From Bin5 sp034422415 (GTDB lineage: Bacteria; Chloroflexota; Anaerolineae; Caldilineales; Caldilineaceae), in contig OZ241871.1 of NCBI GenBank assembly GCA_965202955.1, positions 1,178,001 through 1,242,000 of the forward strand: a stretch of DNA of 64,000 bases, read 5' to 3'. Positions within the stretch are counted from its first letter, which is position 1. Each line of letters starts with the position of its first letter. The translations under genes and the position numbers were made by a program. The notes below the pieces were generated by a model. The model was not told where the DNA came from, did not search any database, and was given only the letters and a program-made list of their open reading frames with translations. This document shows positions 45,440 through 54,034 of the stretch, piece by piece.

Positions 45440-46162
45440 TCAGTTGGAGAAGAGTTGTCCAGTGGGGCCGATCGTCATCGACGGCAACGCCTCCTGGCTC
45501 TCAATCATGTGCTCAAGCAGCTGGAGTTCCCGACCCAGATAGTAGTTGCCCAATTCCAGGATTTGCGGCACTCCGGGCAGGGCAAGCAGGCGCTGCTTGT
45601 CCTCCGGGCGCACCTGCAAAGTGATGGCGGTGAGAAAAGCCAGGCTGGTGGCGTCCTCGGGCAGACGGTCCAGCTTCAGCTGCACGCCTGTGGCCTTGGT
45701 CAGCAACTCGACGTAACGCATGATCTTGGGTCGGACCTGGTGGGCGCGCTCGGTCGCCAGTTTGGTATCGCCGTCCGTAACCGGAAAGTGACGCACGCGA
45801 CCGGTGAGATAGGCGCGATCGTGGTTTAGCTCCTCAATGCGGAAACGGCGCGTGCCGACAACCTGGATATTCATCCTGCCGTCCGGCTGGCGGTCGACCT
45901 GGGCGATACGTGCAGCCGTCCCTACGCGTCGCGGCTCGGCATCGCCGCCGACTTCGGGGCCTTCCTTGATGAGCACAACGCCGAAGGCGAGATTCTCATC
46001 CAGACAGCGGTTGATCATCTCCCGGTAGCGAGGCTCGAAGATGTGAAGCGGTAGCGCCATGCCTGGAAACAGCACCACGTTCAGCGGGAAGAGCGGCATC
46101 TCGAGAGCGGAACTGCGCTCATGGGAAAGCTCGTCGTCGTTTTCGGGCGTTTCGTCGATCAT
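45440..46162 (-). CDS. LON N-terminal (substrate-binding) domain protein
   Basis: 240 aa. Only the N-terminal Lon domain is present (EMPLFPLNVVLFPGMALPLHIFEPRYREMI; FGVVLIKEGPEVGG; GRMNIQVVGTRRFRI), without AAA or protease parts. Stand-alone LON proteins of this size are common; function unknown. It is the last gene of a minus-strand run that begins near 50103. Confidence 0.9.
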   Translation of the reverse strand: MIDETPENDDELSHERSSALEMPLFPLNVVLFPGMALPLHIFEPRYREMINRCLDENLAFGVVLIKEGPEVGGDAEPRRVGTAARIAQVDRQPDGRMNIQVVGTRRFRIEELNHDRAYLTGRVRHFPVTDGDTKLATERAHQVRPKIMRYVELLTKATGVQLKLDRLPEDATSLAFLTAITLQVRPEDKQRLLALPGVPQILELGNYYLGRELQLLEHMIESQEALPSMTIGPTGQLFSN

Positions 46163-46207
46163 GGTTCACTCCCCGTCATCCTCATCGGTCGCACGGGCCT
46201 GCGCGGG

Positions 46208-47356
46208 TCAGGCAAGGTCAGCGGTATCGTCGGCTGACTGGGCAAGCTGATCGTCAGGCACTTTCATGAATTCGCGCAGGACGGTGGTGGCAAAGGCCCC
46301 TTTTGGCAGGGAAAACTGGACGACGATGCCGGCCCCGTGCCGGGCGACGGTCAGATCGTCGGGCAGTATTCGTCCCAGTCGCCGCGTGCCCATCATCTTG
46401 GCCTTTGCGAGCGAGTCGATTTCAAGGCCGCTCATGGCGAGGACCTCCTGCTCCAGCTGGCCGGATTCAGCCTCGGCATCCCACATCTTCGGCCCATAAA
46501 TCGGCGCGGTAAAGCTGATCTCTTTCCGTTCGTAACGGCCCTGCTCCGCGGGCTGATCGGCGACGACGAAGAGGCCGCCGGTGTCGTGCTTTTTGGCGAT
46601 GTCGCCGGTCAACAGGGTTGAGAAGCGGCCGCGTTGCTGACGCAAGGCCAGGTAGCGGTTGCACAGGTGGCTCTGCACGCTGGCGAGCAAGAGGCTCCGC
46701 AGCCAGCGGTTGGCCATTCTCTTCTCACCCCGGAGCAGCTCCCAACCGCGACGCACGTTGGCCCCGTTCTGTCCCAAGCGCTGCGGGCCATAGTAGTTGG
46801 GCAGGCCGTCCCGCCGCAGCTGCGCGGCCACCGCCTGCGCCCTGTTCACCGCCTCTTCGCCGTCGACGGCCGGCTGGTTTACTGTAATCGTGAAGCGGTT
46901 GCCCAGCAGATGACCCTTCTTGAGCTTGTTGCGATGAAGCCGCACCCAGTTGACCTCCACCGGCGTCCTCGCGACAATGCGCGCGGGCGCTGCGAGCAGG
47001 AAAGCGTCATCAACATGGCCGACGAGCAGGCTGAAGGTCTGAGTTGCGCGCGCGATCTTGTCCTTCATGCCGGCAAAACCGACGGCATTGTAGGGCAGGT
47101 TGAAGGCTTCGGCGAGCGCCCGCTGCACCTCGCGGGTGGTCAACGTCTCCTTAGTAATGTTGACATAGAGATGCTGGCCGGCGCCGCTCGCCTGATAGAG
47201 CGGGATCTCCTCGACGATGAAGGAGTCGGGCGCGGCCCGCAGCTGCCCGCCGATGCCCGGCAGCTCCTGGGTTGCGTATGGCAGTGTCAGATCGAGTTCC
47301 ACGAAAGCCCCGATGGTCTGTTGCCGGAGGCCGCTGCGACGAACGGACGCCGGCAT
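46208..47356 (-). CDS. truD: tRNA pseudouridine(13) synthase TruD
   Basis: 382 aa. Makes pseudouridine 13 in tRNA. The catalytic region AVGFAGMKDKIARATQTFSL (catalytic Asp in MKDK) and the GLPNYYGPQRLGQNGANV motif are diagnostic. The TRUD domain insertion is present with C-terminal ILPDDLTVARHGAGIVVQFSLPKG. It is slightly longer than E. coli TruD. Confidence 0.93.
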   Translation of the reverse strand: MPASVRRSGLRQQTIGAFVELDLTLPYATQELPGIGGQLRAAPDSFIVEEIPLYQASGAGQHLYVNITKETLTTREVQRALAEAFNLPYNAVGFAGMKDKIARATQTFSLLVGHVDDAFLLAAPARIVARTPVEVNWVRLHRNKLKKGHLLGNRFTITVNQPAVDGEEAVNRAQAVAAQLRRDGLPNYYGPQRLGQNGANVRRGWELLRGEKRMANRWLRSLLLASVQSHLCNRYLALRQQRGRFSTLLTGDIAKKHDTGGLFVVADQPAEQGRYERKEISFTAPIYGPKMWDAEAESGQLEQEVLAMSGLEIDSLAKAKMMGTRRLGRILPDDLTVARHGAGIVVQFSLPKGAFATTVLREFMKVPDDQLAQSADDTADLA

Positions 47357-47423
47357 TTTGCTGAATTATAACAGATCAAGGCAAACCAAATTGGAAGAAA
47401 TGTTCCAAATCAGGGTGTTGCGG

Positions 47424-48059
47424 CTAACCGTCGTTGAAATAGAGCAGGCTGTAGCAGAAGGGGGTGCCGCGAAGTCCGCCGTAGCGGAAGCCTGCCTCGC
47501 GCAACCAGTTGCGGACGGTCCGCTGCGGCACATAGCCGCTGTGAGGCATCTCTTCGCTGACGGCGATACGCCCGCCAGCTTTGAGGACGCGGCGCAACTC
47601 TTCAAGGGCGAAAAGCGGCTGGGGCATTTCGGAGAGCGCGGCGATGAGGACGGCAAGGTCGACGCTGGCGCTTTCCAGAGGCAAACGGTAGGCGCCGCAG
47701 TGGTGAAACTGAACGCGCTCGGAAAGGCCCGCCGCCGCGACGCGCGCGCGGGCTGCCTCGATCATCGATGCCTGGATGTCGACAGCGTGTACGCGGCCCT
47801 CAGCGCCGACCTGGCGCGCCATTTCGACGGTAAAGGTGCCGGCGCCGCAGCCGACATCGAGCACAGTTTGGCCCGGGCCCAGGCCGAAGGGGCCCAAGGT
47901 GGCGACAGGATCGCGGTATTGCATGCGCGCCGGATGATCGAGGAGATCGCGCAGAGGCGCGGGAAAGGGGCGAGGCCGGATGCGGTGGGCGACGCGCGCG
48001 CCGATCTGCGATCCAATCGCGATGCCCAGGCCGCGAACCAGCAGATTAGCAAATCCCAT
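47424..48059 (-). CDS. SAM-dependent methyltransferase
   Basis: 211 aa if started at the second ATG (GAGG 8 nt upstream); an ATG five codons earlier gives 216 aa. Class I fold: VLDVGCGAGTFTVEMARQ (motif I), VHAVDIQASMIEAARARV (motif II), LAVLIAALSEMPQPLFALEELRRVLKAGG (motif post-IV). A hydrophobic N-terminal segment (FANLLVRGLGIAIGSQIGA) precedes it, consistent with membrane association. Substrate unknown; ubiquinone/menaquinone-type methyltransferases look similar. Confidence 0.83.
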   Translation of the reverse strand: MGFANLLVRGLGIAIGSQIGARVAHRIRPRPFPAPLRDLLDHPARMQYRDPVATLGPFGLGPGQTVLDVGCGAGTFTVEMARQVGAEGRVHAVDIQASMIEAARARVAAAGLSERVQFHHCGAYRLPLESASVDLAVLIAALSEMPQPLFALEELRRVLKAGGRIAVSEEMPHSGYVPQRTVRNWLREAGFRYGGLRGTPFCYSLLYFNDG

Positions 48060-48108
48060 TGGACGGATCCTCATCGGCTCGCGGCGGCAGTTGGACGGTG
48101 TTCATCAT

Positions 48109-49341
48109 TCACTGGCTGCTGCAAGGGAAACGGATGCTGAGGACGCCGCCGGCGAAGACAGCGCCGCTGGCATCGCGCTGCGCCAGCACGGCGGGGAGGA
48201 GGTATTCGCGTTTAAAGTTGCCGATGGTAATGAAAAGCTCATCGCCCCGCTTCTTGAGGCGGATCTTGTCCAGCTCGATGTGGGGTAGGGGCAGCTTGAG
48301 GACGAAATCGTCGCCTTGCTCCTCGATCTCCTGCGCCTGGCCGACAAACATGACGTCGCCGGGATCGCGTTGCGCGTAAATCTCATCGGCCAGGGCATGC
48401 AGCGATGTAAGGCCGACCACCTCTTCGCTGCGCCACTTACTGTGCAGAATCGGCAGGGGATAGAAATCGCGCTCGATCTCGGCCAGATACCGGGCCTGCG
48501 TCTCCTGCAGCCGGCGCAGATAGGGATCGCTGCTGGGCGCGGAGACGGTTGCCGCCGGTGGTCCACCGCCTTCGGCCGCATCAGCCGCCTCCGTACGAAT
48601 GCCGGGCAGAATACGGTTGACTACGACGCCATCCACGGGGCAATCGAAGAGCGAGAGATAGGTTACGGCGCGGGCGCCCTCCTTGATCACCATCTTTTCC
48701 GGATTGACGACGACGCGATAGCTGGTAGTGTGGGGGTCGCTGAGGACGCGTTGCAACTCCTTCACGTCATCGACCAGCTTTGGCAGGCCCGCGAGCGCGT
48801 CCTGCTCGGACATGAGACGCCGCAGCAGACCGCCGGTAAGACGCATGGCCGTGTCGCCCCAGCCGAAGAAGCGGTCGACGTACCACTGGAAGCTCTCGGG
48901 CATAGCGAGAAGACGCATCGATTCTCCGGTCGGCGCGGCGTCTACAACGACACGGTCGAATTCTTGCGTGGCCGCATTGCGATAGATGTGTAAAAGGCTG
49001 AAGATTTCCTCCATGCCGGGAATGATCGCCATCTCTTCGGCAACCGTTCGGCTCATGCCCTGCTTGCGAAGCATCCTGCCCATGTAACCCTGCAATTTGC
49101 CCCAGTTTTTGCGAAGTTCGTCGAGGACGTTGATCTCCTGGGCAAAGAGGTTGGCGGTCACCTCGGTCGGTTCGCTCTGCAGCGGCGTATCGAGGCTGTC
49201 GGCCAAGCTGTGGGCGATGTCGGTGCTGACGACAAGCGTACGGTGGCCCATATGGGCGCAGCGCAGGGCGGTGGCGGCGGCGACGGTTGTCTTGCCGACA
49301 CCTCCTTTGCCCAGGTAGAGAAGAATACGCACGGAGTTCAC
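48109..49341 (-). CDS. ArsA-family ATPase with Hsp20-like C-terminal domain
   Basis: 410 aa. The P-loop GKGGVGKTTVAAATAL, the switch-like DIAHSLADSLDT and the VVVDAAPTGESMRLLAMPES motif identify an anion-transporting/GET3-type ATPase. Residues ~330-405 (EEQGDDFVLKLPLPHIELDK; ELFITIGNFKREYLLPAVL) are the Hsp20-like domain that many Chloroflexi ArsA proteins carry. No ars genes are nearby, so arsenite efflux is not implied; a chaperone/targeting role is more likely (inference). 24 nt after the upstream gene. Confidence 0.88.
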   Translation of the reverse strand: MNSVRILLYLGKGGVGKTTVAAATALRCAHMGHRTLVVSTDIAHSLADSLDTPLQSEPTEVTANLFAQEINVLDELRKNWGKLQGYMGRMLRKQGMSRTVAEEMAIIPGMEEIFSLLHIYRNAATQEFDRVVVDAAPTGESMRLLAMPESFQWYVDRFFGWGDTAMRLTGGLLRRLMSEQDALAGLPKLVDDVKELQRVLSDPHTTSYRVVVNPEKMVIKEGARAVTYLSLFDCPVDGVVVNRILPGIRTEAADAAEGGGPPAATVSAPSSDPYLRRLQETQARYLAEIERDFYPLPILHSKWRSEEVVGLTSLHALADEIYAQRDPGDVMFVGQAQEIEEQGDDFVLKLPLPHIELDKIRLKKRGDELFITIGNFKREYLLPAVLAQRDASGAVFAGGVLSIRFPCSSQ

Positions 49342-49365
49342 CTCGAAACGGCCTGAAGAGGCCGG

Positions 49366-50103
49366 CTACAGGGACTCCGACCGCGTGCGGCGGCGCAAAC
49401 GCCGCAGAATGGCGGAGCCGGCCAGCAAGGCCAGAACGCCTCCGGCCAGCAGATAATAGGCCGCGGCGCGACTGAGCCCGAACCAACTGCGAATGCGCCA
49501 CCAGTAGATCGGGAGCTGTGCCCAGTAGCTCCAGCGCAGATGCCAGCGATGACCTATCGAAATCACATATTTGCCGATCTGGTTGTGAGGGATCCAGACG
49601 ACCAGATAGCAGCGGCCGCCGACAAGCGTGCGCGTGTCGATCAGCGGTCCGGGGTAATAGTGGACATGCGTGAGGAGGTCTTTCACAGGCTGCAGAAGCT
49701 CCGTCGGCGGCGGCGCAACGATCGAGCGATAGCCGTGTGGCAGCTCCAGGGGCACCTTTTGCGCGTCGGAGCTGTAGGGCAGGCTGCGGGCGACGATGGC
49801 GAAAGTGGGCAGCACTGCGCCGCCGCGCGGGAGGACTGGAACGAAGAGTTGGGCGCGCAGACGGTCGCCGGCCTTGCAGTCAACGCGGTAGACGTGGGTC
49901 TCGCCGCGCCGGTTGAACTCACCGAAGATGAGACGTTTGCGGCTGAAATCGGCGAAGGATACGCCGTCAATCAGACGGCTGCCGGGCCGGCTGCCGAATA
50001 CAGGAACGCTTCCGGCGAGATCGACGCCGGGGACGGACCGAGGGCCCGCGCCGAGCCGCTTTTGGGTGAGTGCGCTGCTACCGATACCGTTGACGGCGGA
50101 CAC
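49366..50103 (-). CDS. Membrane-anchored hypothetical protein
   Basis: 245 aa, GTG start with AGGAGG 4 nt upstream. I do not recognise the family. A soluble beta-rich region (FNRRGETHVYRVDCKAGDRLRAQLFVP ... FAIVARSLPY) with no cysteine pattern is followed by an aromatic region (HRWHLRWSYWAQLPIYWWRIRSWF) and a single transmembrane helix (YYLLAGGVLALLAGSAIL) with a basic tail. Topology suggests an extracytoplasmic N-domain, but no signal peptide is seen. First gene of the ArsA run. Confidence 0.7.
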   Translation of the reverse strand: MSAVNGIGSSALTQKRLGAGPRSVPGVDLAGSVPVFGSRPGSRLIDGVSFADFSRKRLIFGEFNRRGETHVYRVDCKAGDRLRAQLFVPVLPRGGAVLPTFAIVARSLPYSSDAQKVPLELPHGYRSIVAPPPTELLQPVKDLLTHVHYYPGPLIDTRTLVGGRCYLVVWIPHNQIGKYVISIGHRWHLRWSYWAQLPIYWWRIRSWFGLSRAAAYYLLAGGVLALLAGSAILRRLRRRTRSESL

Positions 50104-50259
50104 TACTCCTCCTGTAAGAATGGGAAGATCGCGGGCGCGCCGCAGGCCGTTGCCACGGGCAAGAGTCTAACACCGGCGCGCCTGATGCGTCAACCGAACG
50201 CCTGCTTCCGCTGCCGCCTTGCCGGCCGGCATAACAGCGCAACACAAAGCATCAATCTG

Positions 50260-50289
50260 TTGGAAGACACAAGAAATCTATGGTACGCT
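50260..50289 (+). promoter_or_regulatory. Promoter of the PucC-like gene, candidate leaderless start
   Basis: TTGGAA (50260-50265), 18-nt spacer and weak -10 TACGCT (50284-50289), with the ATG at 50296 6 nt later and no Shine-Dalgarno. Same spacing plan as the uvrC and phosphoesterase promoters. Confidence 0.4.
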
Positions 50290-50295
50290 CTGCCT

Positions 50296-51600
50296 ATGAA
50301 TGCCAGAATCATTGCGCAGCTAGCCCTCGTCCACGTGGCGGTGTCGATCACGGTTGTCCCGGTTACGAGCACACTCAATCGGGTGATGATCGCGGACATG
50401 GAAATGCCGGTAACGCTGGTGGCGGTCCTGGTTGCGCTGCCTTATCTTCTTTCGCCGCTGCAGATCTTGTTTGGCAACTGGTCGGACCGGAATCCTGCGG
50501 CCGACTATCACCGCACGCCGTGGATTCTCCTCGGGGGGCTGCTGGCAGCGACGGGAAGTTACTTCACTGTCCACGCGGCATACCTCCTGGACGACAATTT
50601 TGCGCTCGGTCTAGGGGCTGCGGTCATCGTTTTCAGTTTGTGGGGAATCGGAATCAACGCCGCATCGGTCAGCTACCTGTCACTGGTCACCGACCTGGCC
50701 GACGAGGGGGGACGCAGCCGGGCGGTCAGCATTATGTGGACGGCGATGATCACGGCAACGATCGTAACGAGCCTGGGGCTCTCGCGCATGCTGACCGAGT
50801 TTTCCAAGGAAACTCTCTACACGGCGTTCGGGGCAGTCTGGCTTGTTTCGGTCCTGTTTGTGCTGGTAGGCAGCTACCGGATTGAGCCGCGAGCATCAAC
50901 GCGTACGGTTCAACCGACCCACCGTGCCGATGATCCAATGCAAGTGCTGAGGCTGCTGGCCCTCAACTCGCAGGCACGGCGCTTTTTCATCTATCTGATG
51001 ATCGTGCTGATCAGCATTCACGCGCAGGACGTGTTGCTCGAGCCCTTCGGTGCCGAGGCAATGGGCATGCCGGTCGCAGTCACGTCGCGACTGACCTCGA
51101 TCTGGGGCGCGGGCCTGTTCATTACGCTCCTGGGGGGGCTGCTGCTGATAAAACGCTGGGGCAAAAGAACGGGCGCCAATTTGGGAGCATTTGTGACCGC
51201 CGTGGCGTTCGCGCTCATCATCGCTACCGGTCTGCTGGGGCAGTCGGGGCTGTTCATGGGTGCTGTGTTCCTGCTCGGGCTGGGCGGCGGGCTGATGACG
51301 GTGAGCAATCTGAGCTTTATGCTGGACATGACGGTTCCCCAGGCCGCCGGGCTCTACATTGGCGCGTGGAGCGTGGCCAATTTTGCGGGCCAGGCCATCG
51401 GGAACGTCATCAGCGGTATGCTCTGGGACATCTTCTCCGGGCTGACGGGCAATCCCCTGGCCGGTTACGCCGCCGTTTTTTCGCTGGAAATCTTTGGGTT
51501 GCTGCTTGCGGTCTGGCTTTTCCGCTCGATCTCTGTCGAGTCGTTCCGGCGCCAAGCCGAAGTTCGGCTCCATACCGTTCTCTCCCTCGCCACCGATTGA
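50296..51600 (+). CDS. PucC-like (BCD-type) major facilitator transporter
   Basis: 434 aa from MNARIIAQLALVHVAVSIT; a much longer frame upstream is antisense overlap. Twelve transmembrane helices with the PucC pattern VVPVTSTLNRVMIADMEMP, ILFGNWSDRNPAADYHRTP and LGLGGGLMTVSNLSFMLDMTVP. PucC and its relatives (LhaA) act in assembling bacteriochlorophyll complexes in phototrophs, but homologues occur widely in non-phototrophs. No photosynthesis genes are in the window. Confidence 0.82.
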   Translation: MNARIIAQLALVHVAVSITVVPVTSTLNRVMIADMEMPVTLVAVLVALPYLLSPLQILFGNWSDRNPAADYHRTPWILLGGLLAATGSYFTVHAAYLLDDNFALGLGAAVIVFSLWGIGINAASVSYLSLVTDLADEGGRSRAVSIMWTAMITATIVTSLGLSRMLTEFSKETLYTAFGAVWLVSVLFVLVGSYRIEPRASTRTVQPTHRADDPMQVLRLLALNSQARRFFIYLMIVLISIHAQDVLLEPFGAEAMGMPVAVTSRLTSIWGAGLFITLLGGLLLIKRWGKRTGANLGAFVTAVAFALIIATGLLGQSGLFMGAVFLLGLGGGLMTVSNLSFMLDMTVPQAAGLYIGAWSVANFAGQAIGNVISGMLWDIFSGLTGNPLAGYAAVFSLEIFGLLLAVWLFRSISVESFRRQAEVRLHTVLSLATD

Positions 51601-51679
51601 CGTCCATTTCGGCCTCCCGCTGCGAGCGGACAGGCACTTTTTCGCTGCAGCTGCGGCTGTGCGCAGTGCCGTTCGTCTA

Positions 51680-51688
51680 TGCTATACT
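51680..51688 (+). promoter_or_regulatory. Extended -10 box upstream of the small alpha/beta protein
   Basis: TGCTATACT, initiation near 51695, 59 nt before the gene at 51754. It also lies ~80 nt after the PucC-like stop, so it can drive the downstream three-gene set independently. Confidence 0.55.
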
Positions 51689-51753
51689 GGAATGTGGAGT
51701 CGAATAGACGGGCCGGTCGTCGCGGAGATTCTCCCCGCCCTGAGGACAGTAGC

Positions 51754-52053
51754 ATGGTCAAAGTACTGCTGAGTTACGATATGCGGGAAGGACATGAAGA
51801 GGACTGCCAGCGGTATGTGGTCCAGACGCTGGCCCCAGGGCTGGCGCAGATGGGCCTGCGCATCACCGACGCCTGGTATACGCTTTGGGGAGAGGCGCCG
51901 CAGATCCTCGGCGGCGGGCTGCTTGAAGACAAGGAGGACGCGGCGCGCATCCTGCGTTCTCCGGAATGGCAGGAGCTAATCGCCGGTCTGGAACCGTTTG
52001 TTGAAAACTTCAAGGTGCGGGTCGTTGACTCCAACGGCCGTCTGCAGTTCTGA
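51754..52053 (+). CDS. Small dimeric alpha/beta-barrel-like protein
   Basis: 99 aa from MVKVLLSYDMREGHEEDCQR, with GAGGA upstream. Begins with a beta strand and has alternating strand-helix pattern and a DAWYTLWGEAPQILGGGLLE strand; shape resembles ABM/ferredoxin-like dimeric barrels, but no catalytic residue is recognisable. First of a plus-strand trio with the caspase-like and HD genes (20 and 57 nt gaps). Confidence 0.6.
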   Translation: MVKVLLSYDMREGHEEDCQRYVVQTLAPGLAQMGLRITDAWYTLWGEAPQILGGGLLEDKEDAARILRSPEWQELIAGLEPFVENFKVRVVDSNGRLQF

Positions 52054-52073
52054 GCGGGCCTGATTCGCGCCCC

Positions 52074-52817
52074 ATGGCACCCTCGAGCCTGGCATCCACA
52101 GAGACTCGTCATACAGCATCAGCGGGAAAAGGTCGCCGTCCACTGGCACTGGTGGTCTTTCTGGAGAACGTGGGCCATATCCACGGCATCAATTTGCCGC
52201 GCTGGGTGACGGCGGTGATCGACTGGGCGACGGAAGAGTACGCAAAGTTGCTGCTGCGCCTGCTGGGCGCGCACCGGCGCTATGACCGCGTGGTCGTCCT
52301 GGAGGATGAGAGCGCGACGGCGCAGGAGTTGACGGACGCCCTGGTCCGTTTGAGCGCAACGCATACGGTAGACCAACTGCTGCTGGTGCATGGACAGGAG
52401 CGCTGCCTGGTTGGCTACCGGGGACGCGAATTTGTGGACGGCGCGGCGTTTGACCGGCTGGCCGCGCGCTATGATGAGGACAGGTCGCTGCTTGATCTGC
52501 GCGTGGTGTACGGGGTCAACTGTTTTGGCTGCACCCTCGCTGCGACGTGGCTGGGCCTGGGCGCGCACGCGGTCAACGGTGCGCATGCGGTCAACTGGCT
52601 GCCGGAGCCGAGTCTGAGCCTGTTCTTGTACAGGTGGCTGAACGGCGCGCGCTTCAGCGAAGCTGTGGTTTACAGCGCCGAGCGGGCGCGGGCGCTGGGG
52701 AGAAGCGTGTGGCGGGACAGTGCCGACGGCGGCGAACATCCGCATATCGCGGGCAGCCGGCAGATTGTCTACGGGCTGCGGGATGTGACGATCGGGTCGG
52801 CGACGGATAGAAACTGA
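52074..52817 (+). CDS. Caspase-like (clan CD) protein, putative
   Basis: 247 aa. Family not recognised by name. What is seen: a hydrophobic strand ending in LLLVHGQERCLVGYRGREF (His106-Gly107) and, 44 residues later, a strand ending VVYGVNCFGCTLAATWLGLGA (Cys150; Cys153). Strand-HG followed by strand-xC at this distance is the active-site plan of clan CD (caspase, metacaspase, CHAT) peptidases. HAVNGAHAVNWLP resembles the last strand of the fold. There is no prodomain or signal peptide; the first ~20 residues are basic and flexible. Activity is inferred, not shown. Confidence 0.5.
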   Translation: MAPSSLASTETRHTASAGKGRRPLALVVFLENVGHIHGINLPRWVTAVIDWATEEYAKLLLRLLGAHRRYDRVVVLEDESATAQELTDALVRLSATHTVDQLLLVHGQERCLVGYRGREFVDGAAFDRLAARYDEDRSLLDLRVVYGVNCFGCTLAATWLGLGAHAVNGAHAVNWLPEPSLSLFLYRWLNGARFSEAVVYSAERARALGRSVWRDSADGGEHPHIAGSRQIVYGLRDVTIGSATDRN

Positions 52818-52874
52818 ATTGTTGACAGCGCGGCAGCGCAAGCTGGGCGCGCAGAAAAGACAGGTGAGGCTAAA

Positions 52875-53462
52875 ATGCCCCTTCCCAAGCGAAGCGAAGC
52901 GCTGGAACTGCTGCACGAATGGGTGGATGCGGATGGACTGCGCCGGCACGTGCTGGCGGTCGAGGCGGCGATGCGCGTCTATGCACGCCACTACGGCGAG
53001 GACGAGGAGCTTTGGGGGCTGACGGGGCTGCTACACGACCTGGACTACGACCGTTTTCCCGATATGGAAGATGAGGAGAACGGACATCCCCGTTCGGCCC
53101 TGCGGCTGTTTCGCGAGCAGGAGTACCCGCCGGAGTTCATCCACGCGATCGAAGCGCACGCGACTTTCCTGGGCGTGCCCCGGGCCTCGAGGCTGGACAA
53201 GGCGCTCCTGGCCTGCGACGAACTGACAGGGCTGATCCTGGCGTGCGCCTACGTACGGCCGGACCGGGACCTGCGCGGCGTCCGGCTCAAGTCGGTGAAG
53301 AAGAAGTGGAAGGACAAGCGCTTCACGGCCGCGATCGACCGGGCCGAGAATCTGCGCTTCATCGAGGAGCTGGGCGAACCGTTCGACGAACACGTACAGC
53401 GCGTACTGGACGCGATGAAGGAGATCGCGGCGGACCTGGATCTGGCAGGCGAGCAGGCCTAG
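52875..53462 (+). CDS. HD-domain metal-dependent phosphohydrolase
   Basis: 195 aa. HD residues: H25 (RRHVLAVEAAM), H54-D55 in GLLHDLDYDRFPD, and a C-terminal Asp in DKALLACDELTGL. Single-domain HD hydrolases of this size act on nucleotides or related phosphates; substrate unknown. A further conserved His lies in IHAIEAHATFLGVPRAS. It follows the caspase-like gene by 57 nt. Confidence 0.8.
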   Translation: MPLPKRSEALELLHEWVDADGLRRHVLAVEAAMRVYARHYGEDEELWGLTGLLHDLDYDRFPDMEDEENGHPRSALRLFREQEYPPEFIHAIEAHATFLGVPRASRLDKALLACDELTGLILACAYVRPDRDLRGVRLKSVKKKWKDKRFTAAIDRAENLRFIEELGEPFDEHVQRVLDAMKEIAADLDLAGEQA

Positions 53463-53490
53463 ACGGCGGGCCGTTGTCGCGCCGCGATCG

Positions 53491-53958
53491 TCAGGCGGAG
53501 GGATCCGCGGCCAGCGCCTCAAGAACGCGAGCCGGCGTCATCGGAAGGGTGCGGATGCGTTTGCCGGTGGCGGCGGCAAAGGCGTTGGCAATGGCTGCGC
53601 CGACCGGCGCGATCGGTGGCTCGCCCATGCCATAGGGGGTCTCGCCGCCGGTGTCGACGAGGACGGAGCGGACGTGGGGCGCGTCTCGCATCGTCAGCAG
53701 CGGGTAGCTTTCGAAGTTGTTGAGATTGATCTGGCCATCCTGCACATAGGCCTGCTCGATCAGCGTCGACCCCACGCCCCACATGACGTTGCCCTCGATC
53801 TGCGCCTTTGCACCATCGCCATTGACAACCAGCCCACAGTCGACCGCGCAGGCCACATCGTGGACGGTGACCTCGCTTGACGACCCGTCGACCGAGATCT
53901 CTGCGACCTCGGCGACCATGGTGTTCGAAATGTGGCAGGCGATGCCGCGGGCGCGGCC
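53491..53958 (-). pseudogene. C-terminal remnant of a molybdenum hydroxylase large subunit
   Basis: About 155 codons matching only the C-terminus of the aldehyde oxidase/isoquinoline 1-oxidoreductase molybdopterin-binding subunit (normally ~700-770 aa): RGIACHISNTMVAEVAEISV, DVACAVDCGLVVNGDGAKAQIEGNVMWGVG and GMGEPPIAPVGAAIANAFAAATGKRI. The part upstream that would hold the rest of the enzyme is replaced by unrelated sequence (a proline/glycine-rich, non-homologous 37-codon extension) and by the 3' end of the next gene. A 5'-truncated, presumably dead, gene; the reading frame itself is intact, so the deletion may be recent. Confidence 0.75.
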
Positions 53959-54034
53959 GGCAGGCGGCGGCGCGCCCTCCGGTGACCGGCTTGTCGCGCC
54001 CGGAAGGGCGTCATGAGGCCCTGGGGGATCGGGG

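Noticed and set aside
48109..49341. Arsenic resistance determinant
   Set aside because: The protein is ArsA-like, but there is no arsB, arsC, arsD or arsR nearby and the Hsp20-like tail points to the GET3-like, non-arsenic subgroup.
50296..51600. Claim that the organism is phototrophic because of the PucC-like gene
   Set aside because: No other photosynthesis gene is in the window and this family occurs in non-phototrophs.
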